Shown here piece after piece: positions 56,552 through 64,000 of a stretch of 64,000 nucleotides of DNA (the first letter of the stretch is position 1; each line of letters starts with the position of its first letter). The notes under the pieces are model-generated. The model worked only from the letters and a program-made list of their open reading frames with translations. It ran no database searches and had not been told where the DNA came from. Source of the stretch: Pseudisothecium myosuroides (Eukaryota > Streptophyta > Bryopsida > Hypnales > Lembophyllaceae); contig OX637296.1 in assembly GCA_951799445.1 (NCBI GenBank), positions 7,998,001-8,062,000 on the forward strand. Reading direction: 5' to 3'. The position numbers and the translations under genes are program-made.

Positions 56552-56773
56552 TCCTATAAGGACACCACAAACACTAGTGTCTAATGGATGATATAGAATC
56601 TTTCTATATAGGACAGAAGTGCACATGCATATTCATCCTTAGAATTTTTGTGAAAAAGAAGGTCTTGCACAATAGTTTGACCTCCAATAAGTGCTCTTGT
56701 ATTTTATTAAGCAAATGATTCACACAATACCAAAAAGGAAGATTTCCACAGTAATCAACCCATCATTTGGAGA
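56552..56773 (+). mobile_element. TTAA-type element, family C
   Basis: 222 bp between TTAA 56,548-56,551 and 56,774-56,777. It is at the paralogous site of the inverted element at 32,141-32,365. A further truncated family C fragment (CCTAATAAGGACGCTATG...) starts immediately after the right TTAA. Confidence 0.75.
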
Positions 56774-57753
56774 TTAACCTAATAAGGACGCTATGCATTT
56801 AAAAGGTCCAATGGATGACACTTCACTCTTAACTGTAGAAACAAAGAATGCACCTATTAGTCCAATAATAGGATTGTATTAGTGACTATCTTGGTCACAG
56901 AGGGCCGTATTCTTCTAGAGTTACTTAACAAGATAATTTTTTGAATTTCTACAAATTGTTCATGTGGAAATCAAGTGCAAAATGAAGGTGCTTGTTTGTG
57001 CTATTTCAAAGTATTTTTTACTAATTTATCCCTTTTGATTATGTAATTTATTATAATAATAAAAATTTAGAGAATCCCTTTGCCTTGGCTCTGATGGAAT
57101 TTGGAAAATGATTCCCCACAAACACTCAAAAGTCCTACACTCTTGTCGCTAGCATCTAAACCATATCAATTTGGGCAACAAATCGCAAAAAAAAAATGTC
57201 GATTCTTAAGTAGGCTAAGATCTTCTAATTTAAGGTGATTGTGTTGAATTGCAACATGTTTGCAAGACTATTCCATTTAAATTCTTGCCTAATAATATAT
57301 ATGCCTATATTACATTTTATATTTAAATTACATCTATATTGTATGATTTTGTTCTTTTATTAGTAAAACTTGAAAACAAAATGTAAAGCAACTAGTTCAA
57401 AAATCTTTCAAAATGAAAATGCAGTCAAATAACGACAAATTTTTAAGGATTTTTCTTGCAATGAGTTCACAACTATATAATTTGAAATATAATTAACTCT
57501 TTTCTTTTTAGTAAATTAATTCTAAGTGATCAGTTTTAATGACCTCCATCTAATCTTAAAACAAGTATCTTTTGGTTTGAAATATGTTTTTGTTAATTAT
57601 ATTAATACTAAATTAGAACAAAAAGTATTACGATGCTTATATTTTTTAAGTACTATGATGTCATAAAAGGCAAAAAAATTATTTCTTGCATACTATTCAA
57701 AATGATAAAAGCTGAGGAGACACCATAGTTGCTACCAGATTTTGAGATATTAA

Positions 57754-58322
57754 CCCCTAAATGTCTGGATTCATCTCCAAAATTGACAATTTGAGAAAAA
57801 ACATTATTAACTACAATTTGGAAGAATATTTTGGAATTGGTATTCAAATGAAAGCTGTAGATTTTGATTTTTAGATTCTATCCATACGGTTAGATCTACT
57901 AATGCTATCACCAATCTTTTTCTATAAATTTTGAAAAGAAAATTTCAGAACTCCTTCTAAATTCAATTACAAGTAAAATATTATCATTTTTTGAGTAAAA
58001 CTTGTTGGAATGGATTTGAAATAAGGTTCTCTTCATATGGTGATTTTTTGAAATTTTTGTGACCTTTACATCTTTGACCTCATTTTTGCACATCTAGTTT
58101 TGAACTAAAGTCAATGCAAATTGACCACTTGACATACTTCCACATTTGTAATTTTAGAAATGTATATATTCTAGTAACACCAAATCCAACCGATGGATAG
58201 GACAACAACTTGATAAAGTATCACCAAAAATTAGGATGACTTTCATCCAAGCAGGAATGAGACAAAAAAAAGGATCTAAATCTGTTCATCGTCCAGAAAA
58301 TGGACGTCGGAGCGCTCCAGGG
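57754..58322 (+). mobile_element. TTAA-type element, family B
   Basis: 569 bp, TTAA at 57,750-57,753 and 58,323-58,326. The empty site in copy 1 is the single TTAA 35,845-35,848. Ends CCCCTAAATGTCTGG and (complemented) CCCTGGAGCGCTCCG. Nearly identical to the inverted copy at 35,014-35,582. Confidence 0.88.
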
Positions 58323-58337
58323 TTAAATGATCAGCTA

Positions 58338-58632
58338 AGGTAGGGGGCTGTAAAAGCGACCCTTTAAGAGCTGATTTGCAATTTAGGGGAAGCTAAACTG
58401 CTTAAAACAATTTTCAGTAAATTTTTGTGGTAAGAAAAATAGAATTGGCATTTAACCCAAGTCGTTTCATATTTTTTGGACATTCATTGAATTAGTTACG
58501 AATTTTTGAAGTTGATAACACAGTGGTTTCTAAAAGCGACCCCCTCCTGAAATGTACACTTCTAGTACATGTTACGAGGCAAAATCTACCAGATCGCATT
58601 TAGAGACATGTCGCTTTTACAGCCCCCTACCT
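58338..58632. mobile_element. TA-targeting MITE (AGGTAGGGGGCTGTAAAAGC)
   Basis: The inverted repeats (AGGTAGGGGGCTGTAAAAGC and continuing) are perfect over 23 bp. It is 295 bp, flanked by TA at 58,336-58,337 and 58,633-58,634. Copy 1 has the uninterrupted site GGCTAGCAC with one TA (35,858-35,859). Tc1/mariner-like by target; family name unknown. Confidence 0.85.
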
Positions 58633-58762
58633 TAGCACTTGATACATGGTGGCAAAACATGAGAAAGACCATTTATTTCTAACATAGACTTTTATTTCAA
58701 TGTTTTGGATTCAATAAATTTGATCATAATCTTGTATGAAATAAAAAATTATAGACATTTGA

Positions 58763-59546
58763 CTTGGGGGAATTACTCCCCTCTACATTTGGTTATCATG
58801 TGCAATAATGGAATATTTAATGGGGGGATATTTATGTGCTTGCAGGTAATTTTTTCCTCCCTATTTTTAGAAAAAGCTATCAAGGGGTATTTTTCAGCAC
58901 CCTATTTTTTTTTAAATGGGTAGGGGGACTAATTTTTGGCACCCTATTTTTTTTCAAGGTCGTAGAAGTACGTGACACCTAGGAGAATAATATTGTATTG
59001 CAACTTGCATTGCAAAATCATGTGCATTAGTAGCAAGCATAGCATAGCATTTACATTGCCAAAACTTAGCGTTCAAGCAAAATTGTACTCCACTATTAGA
59101 AAACCGATTTCAAACCACCTCCAAAAGCGATACTCTAAGCCTGCACAGAGAAATGAGTCAAACGACAAAGGAGACCTACGCAGCAGCACAAGTGTAAAGA
59201 AAAACCCTAATGCTATTGGAATGCTAGAACACCCCAAAGCGTCCGCCCAAAATTCTCTCCACCATTCAAAATTCTACAAAAGACAGTTCAAGATTGGCAA
59301 CATACCTTTGTTAGACTTTATTAACCCAATTGAACCTACTACAAGTATTAAGGAGAATTCCAAATTGAGCACCCTATTTTTTTTCTACTAGAACTAAAAA
59401 TGGAGGTATTATCCTATACTCTATTTTATATGATAATTGTGCACACTATTTATTCCCAATGCTTTGGTAGATCTAAGAAAGGTATAAATTGACCTTCTTT
59501 TTTATCTCACATGGTTTTCTAAAATTGCAAGAGTAAATCCCCTAAG
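58763..59546. mobile_element. hAT-like non-autonomous element with 8-bp target duplication
   Basis: 784 bp. ACATTTGA is duplicated at 58,755-58,762 and 59,547-59,554 and occurs once at the empty site in copy 1 (35,986-35,993). The ends CTTGGGGGAATTACTC and (complemented) CTTAGGGGATTTACTC are 16-bp imperfect inverted repeats. An 8-bp duplication fits hAT. The inside carries a 139-codon ORF (58,972-59,391) with no recognised domain, possibly captured sequence or chance, and repeated GCACCCTATTTTTTTT blocks. Confidence 0.75.
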
Positions 59547-60109
59547 ACATTTGATAAAATTTTGGTAGGAAATTAACAAATAATATTTAAAACTTGGGCA
59601 TTGAAAATTCAAATAATTTATGCTACACAATCACAACTCTACATAGAAAATCTCATCTTTTAATTAGATTATTTCCAGTGCACCAACACAACACCACATA
59701 CATGGTATATGTGAAATTTCACAAATACAAGTCATTAGAAAGAATATGAGGGATCATTGAAAATGTTGCTAGTAGAGGTGTAGTCCTCTAGATTGTACAT
59801 TACATGTAATTTAAAAAAAATCTACAATCAATGGCATTTACAACATCAAAGTCTATTTTATAGAGGAGACAATTTTGACAAGAAATTTTGAGGTTTATCT
59901 TGTTGCTACCTTTCACTATTTCTATGTGACTCAAAGTTAAAATAATTATCCAAGTATTGTATCATAAGTTGCCATATTATACTAGGACCAACCGAGCACT
60001 TTGACTAGCATGAAAATTTTGGACTTTTATAAAATTACTATTAATAGAATATATGATTTTTTTTACTACTAACAATTAGTTTTAGTGCTCACATGTTTTA
60101 TATATAGGT

Positions 60110-60135
60110 CCCATCCATCCATCCATCCATCCATT
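60110..60135. repeat. (CATC)n microsatellite
   Basis: About five tandem CATC units. The corresponding point of copy 1 (near 36,525) has only GGTTCCATCTAACTA, so the array expanded in copy 2. Confidence 0.75.
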
Positions 60136-60631
60136 AGATATGGCACACTTTAAAGTTAAATTATTTTAACCAAAAGTTGCTAGTCATGCATGATATACCT
60201 TCTATGCTAAATAAAATATAGGTGAAGAACTGAAGCCTTGTAGCCCTCCCCCAAGGTCAACTTTACATCATTACACATGTCAAATCATGCTTAACAAAAT
60301 AGCTATAAAAACCAATAAAAGCTCTAAAATAAGCACAACCCTCGGGTACGCAATTCATATATTATATGTAGGGGTCATTGGCATTAAAACAACTTAGAAG
60401 ATGGCTTTTGTATAAATTATATCAAATTAAAAAGGCCAAAAACTTATGTGAAGACCAAATGAAAAGAAAATTAAATATAGAAAATGTTGAATTGCATACA
60501 TATTAAAAAAAAAACTTACAATAAATATGTGTGTGTATATATGAATAATAGCATTAAAAACTTAATTATATGAATATTTTATATACATGAATTTATATAT
60601 ATATATTTCAAGCATATTTTTTAATCCTTAA

Positions 60632-61539
60632 CCCCTAAAGGACCAAGGCATTTTCTGGCTCCAAAATCACTGAAAACTGCCATTTCTGCTGCGATCACTC
60701 CCTAAACCAAAAAAAATAAAATTTTAGAATCTAACCGTAGAATCTTATACTTCACTTCTCTCAAATCATGTGGTAAAAATTTCAAGGAATTTGACCGTTC
60801 CGATTGGAAGATATTAGCATTCAAAGTTAGAAAAAATAAAAATTTTGAACTGTTTCCTGCAATTTCAGATGACTTTGACGGCCATTTGTGGATTTGTTTT
60901 GCACTACACAACTTAAATTTGTAATATTTTATGTTGAACATTTGAGTTGAGAGTCGGGGAAATTTTTTTCAAAATGTCAAACCTTGATTTTCACATATAA
61001 AAAAATTGTTAAATAGAAGTAGGTCCAAAATTGAATGAAACACTAAATTGTTAATAGCTCTTAGGTGGAATTAAAACAACATAATCCCAACGGTGGGATT
61101 GTCCTTGCAAACAAACTTGACCTCGCCAAAACAAAAAAATTGAAAATTGCATTCAAAAATGAATTCTATAAGTTTGTTTTTTTTAAAATGCTTAAATTGC
61201 TCGAAAAACAAGATTGTCCATAACTTTCTCATTTTGAGTCCAAATATAATGAATCAAAGCTTCAAATGTAGACATAAACATGATCTTTGAGAAAAAAAAT
61301 TTAAAAATAAATAAATTATTTTTCTGTTTTTTTTTTCTGCCCGCCGAACTGCTTTTTTGCTTTAGGATGGCATAACGTTTGCTCCCGAGCACCGATTGAA
61401 AAAAAAATTATATTTTTAGAAAGCTAATGTGATTCCCTATCTTTAAAAAAAGTTTCAAAAAATCAGGTCAAAATTTCAGGTCGCATGAGCCTGCCCAAAA
61501 TTCCAAGTGTCCCCCAAGGGGACTTTGGTCCTTTAGGGG
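60632..61539 (+). mobile_element. TTAA-type element, family A
   Basis: 908 bp with perfect 13-bp terminal inverted repeats CCCCTAAAGGACC. The left TTAA is at 60,628-60,631; the right flank is TGAA, a one-base decay. It is absent from copy 1 and inserted at the edge of the older family A copy that follows. Confidence 0.83.
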
Positions 61540-61543
61540 TGAA

Positions 61544-62453
61544 AGACCGAAAGCCATTTTTTTTTATCAAAAACCATTCAAATTTGTCAATTTCAATGCA
61601 AACAACAAAATTTTAAACATTTGTTTATTTTGCATATCCAATTGCAAGATCTTGCACTAGACTAATATGAGAATATATGGAAGAAGTTTCAAAAGCTTTG
61701 TTTATGTTGAATACAAGATATAAGCATTTAAAGTGAAGAAAATAAAGTTATTTTTTCAATGTCTGACTAGATAATAAGGCTCTGAATGCTCTTATTTTAA
61801 ATTTTTTTTGTACTATAGATTGTAAATTTAAATTTATTTTTCTTGAGAATTTGAGTTGATAGTTTGGGAAAAAAAACTAAAAAATCCACATATATTATAT
61901 GATTTTCATTCTTTAAGTCAAAGTAGATATTGTACAAGATAGAAAGAAAAACTAAACAGTTGATATACAGCTCATAAGATGTAATTGAAATACACTATGG
62001 TAATCCCAACATGAAATTCTTTTAGAAAGCAAACTAAACCATGTGAAACTATTTTGGGGAAAAAATTGCTAAAATTGAGTTTATAAAAAGACCCAATGCA
62101 TTATTTTAAGAAGAATTTGCTATGATTGCCTACCAAACAAGATGGTACATAACTTTCACATCACTAATCAAAATGGAATGAATCAAGTCTTTTAAGCTAG
62201 ATAAAAATACAATCTTTCACAAGATATTTAAAAAAATTATTATTTCAAGTTTATATGGATTTATTTTGTTGCCCGCCCTCAATTGTTTAGGGCTTATTGT
62301 AGCATAGTTTTTGCTCTTGGGAAAAAATTGAAATAAAAACTATATTCCCCCAAAAGCTAATCAGTTTTCCTATCTTGAAAAAACATTCAAATAATCTTGC
62401 CAAAAATTGAAATCATACGTACTTGCTCGAGGGGACTCTTGGGACTTTAGGGA
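61544..62453 (+). mobile_element. Old TTAA-type element, family A
   Basis: About 910 bp, diverged. It ends GGGACTTTAGGGA followed by TTAA (62,454-62,457). Shared with copy 1 (36,795-37,951), so it is older than the duplication. Its left end was hit by the insertion of the preceding element. Confidence 0.68.
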
Positions 62454-62754
62454 TTAATGAACAATCAATAATTTGCTATATGTTTCATTACTATCAAGGA
62501 ATCCATAATATTAAAAGGACTTTAAAATCCTAAACCCTTACCCTATATATGAATCCTAAAGATATGTTCACATTTGTTGTTAGGAAAGATGTTTGTATTG
62601 TGAATCCAATCTAGAAGTAGGTCTAATTTGTTCCTAGCAACAACACTCTTCAATACCAAGTGTGAACATACAATAAAACTCTTAAAAAGCTAAAATTAAT
62701 ATCGGTTGTATTAACATTTTTCTCATTGCACTCTACCAAAACAATTTGAACTCT

Positions 62755-62785
62755 TATATAAATATATATATATATATATATATGT
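62755..62785. repeat. (AT)n microsatellite
   Basis: A run of about twelve AT units in copy 2; the corresponding stretch of copy 1 near 38,150 has no run. Confidence 0.8.
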
Positions 62786-62890
62786 ATATATCCCATTATT
62801 GGAGACTTTGATTGATGATCAAACAATCATATGCTCTACACGTACAAGTAAATTTGGAAGGTTCAATCATTTATATATGTATATTTACGT

Positions 62891-63086
62891 ACAGTAGAAC
62901 CTCTCTTAGTGCATAGTGCCAAGACTATGCACTAAGAGAGGTTTATGCAATTGGAGAGGTTTTCTACAGTAGATTGGCTAACGTGGCCTCTCACTATGGG
63001 ACCTCCAACTACTGTTCACAAATATCACAACCTCTTTTCCTGCATATTATGCACTACGATAGTATGCACTAAGAGAGGTTCTACTG
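62891..63086. mobile_element. pogo/Emigrant-like MITE
   Basis: 196 bp. It starts CAGTAGAACCTCTCTTAGTG and ends with the exact complement (over 24 bp), between TA at 62,889-62,890 and 63,087-63,088. Copy 1 has the empty site TTTACATATGTAGC with one TA at 38,254-38,255. The CAGTARAACCTC terminus and TA target are typical of pogo-type elements such as plant Emigrant/Lemi. An inner inverted copy of the same end (TGCACTAAGAGAGG near 62,930) is also present. No transposase. Confidence 0.88.
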
Positions 63087-64000
63087 TATGTAGCAAATCT
63101 TCAAAAATCCTATTTGCCCCACTCTCATGATCACTTCGTGCTCTTGAGGGACCTAAAATATTATGAGTTCATGGTTTTACTTTAACTAGTTCTGATACTT
63201 TAGTAGACAAATTAAAATGTCATTCTCTTCAATTGTGGATTACAAACCCAACTGTTTAATCACCTCCAGATTTTCCCATGCAAACATATACGGCCGGTAC
63301 GATCAAGTGATCAATCTCATAGTGGTCTCCACCTCCATACTACGGAGTATTACTTACAGAATGGACAAGCCGTATGGAGATGAGCTTGCCAAGACTGGAA
63401 ACGGACGCAAGCCAAACGAACCCATGTTGCAGGCAAAAGAGCATTACAAGTACAAGGACCCACTGTTTACAAAGTGGGAACATAAATGGACAAGCCTATC
63501 CCTCCATTGGCAACTTTCAGATACAAGGGAACAGTCTTTCATAGTCCTTGCAGCACCTACAAGCGCTTGCTTCTAGTTTAGGCTGTCCAAAACATTCCCG
63601 CTGGGTCAGTTGGTACAAACACCACTCGTGGAGCTCTCGCAAAGCCCACATTAGGTTGACACAGGTCATTCCAACAGCTCATGTTTCTATCCACTTGCAT
63701 CGATGCACAGGAATACATGATAAGCATGGACCACAACAGGCTCACCAGTCTGAACCAACTGTGTCTGATGAAGGCAGCACCTGGCTCTTGGACTTCTAAG
63801 GAGCAGGGTTCCTCCCACCTCAAATGCATGAATTTAGATCTTCTGGTTCTCCTTCTGTCAGCAAGTTCAGGCATGTGCTGATCAACCAGAAACATTTGGT
63901 TGTAGAGCTCACAATTGATTTTCCAGAAATTGGAATGAAATCATTTCCCTAGTAAGTAGAGCCATATGCAAACCCAGTAATAAAAGAGGAGGATCCATGA

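Larger units (their letters stand above)
56490..64000 (+). repeat. Segmental duplication, copy 2 (runs off the window)
   Basis: Collinear partner of 32,080-39,200. The match to 38.1-39.2 kb is still strong at the last base, so the copy continues past 64,000. Between the elements listed below I see no gene. The shared frame at ATGGACAAGCCGTATGG (63,361) differs from copy 1 by more amino-acid-changing than silent changes, so it is probably not coding. Confidence 0.9.

Overview
This is a land-plant nuclear window. Evidence: an intronless VQ-motif regulator, an eight-exon plant-type serine carboxypeptidase-like gene with GT-AG introns, Arabidopsis-type telomere-like CCCTAAA strings, a plant LINE remnant, and AT-rich, transposon-dense intergenic DNA. 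I cannot name the species. The low gene density and repeat types would suit a seed-free vascular plant or another large-genome lineage, but that is a guess. There are no bacterial operons, CRISPR arrays, rRNA genes, or tRNA genes that I could recognise.

Layout. 1-3.5 kb: AT-rich repeats, including a large inverted pair of old TTAA-type elements. 4.4-6.8 kb: long GC-rich leader and VQ gene (+ strand). 6.8-15 kb: single-copy-looking DNA with no gene I can defend. 15.9-24.1 kb: tandemly duplicated repeats, a truncated LINE and a tandem duplication of about 1.3-2.1 kb. 24-32 kb: AT-rich, gene-free, two small inverted-repeat elements and a GC-rich island. 32.1-39.2 kb and 56.5-64.0 kb: two direct copies of one segment, the second running off the window end. 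39.8-41.1 kb: a possible unrecognised minus-strand gene. 44.35-49.2 kb: the carboxypeptidase-like gene (minus strand). 49-56.5 kb: more miniature elements.

The most striking content is a dense population (about 19 copies, roughly 11 kb) of non-autonomous elements. They end in CCC(C/T)TAAA or closely related sequences, have short terminal inverted repeats, and sit at TTAA. The two duplications supply matched empty sites: at four loci one copy has a single TTAA and the other has two TTAAs flanking an element. That is the insertion signature of the piggyBac superfamily, which to my knowledge is scarcely documented in land plants. The same paralogous comparison gives empty sites for TA-targeting elements (one pogo/Emigrant-like) and for an element with an 8-bp duplication (hAT-like). 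No transposase gene is present, so all elements must be mobilised in trans or be extinct.

The recognised genes are unrelated to each other: a probable WRKY/MAP-kinase-linked nuclear regulator and a secreted or vacuolar serine peptidase. They do not form a pathway.
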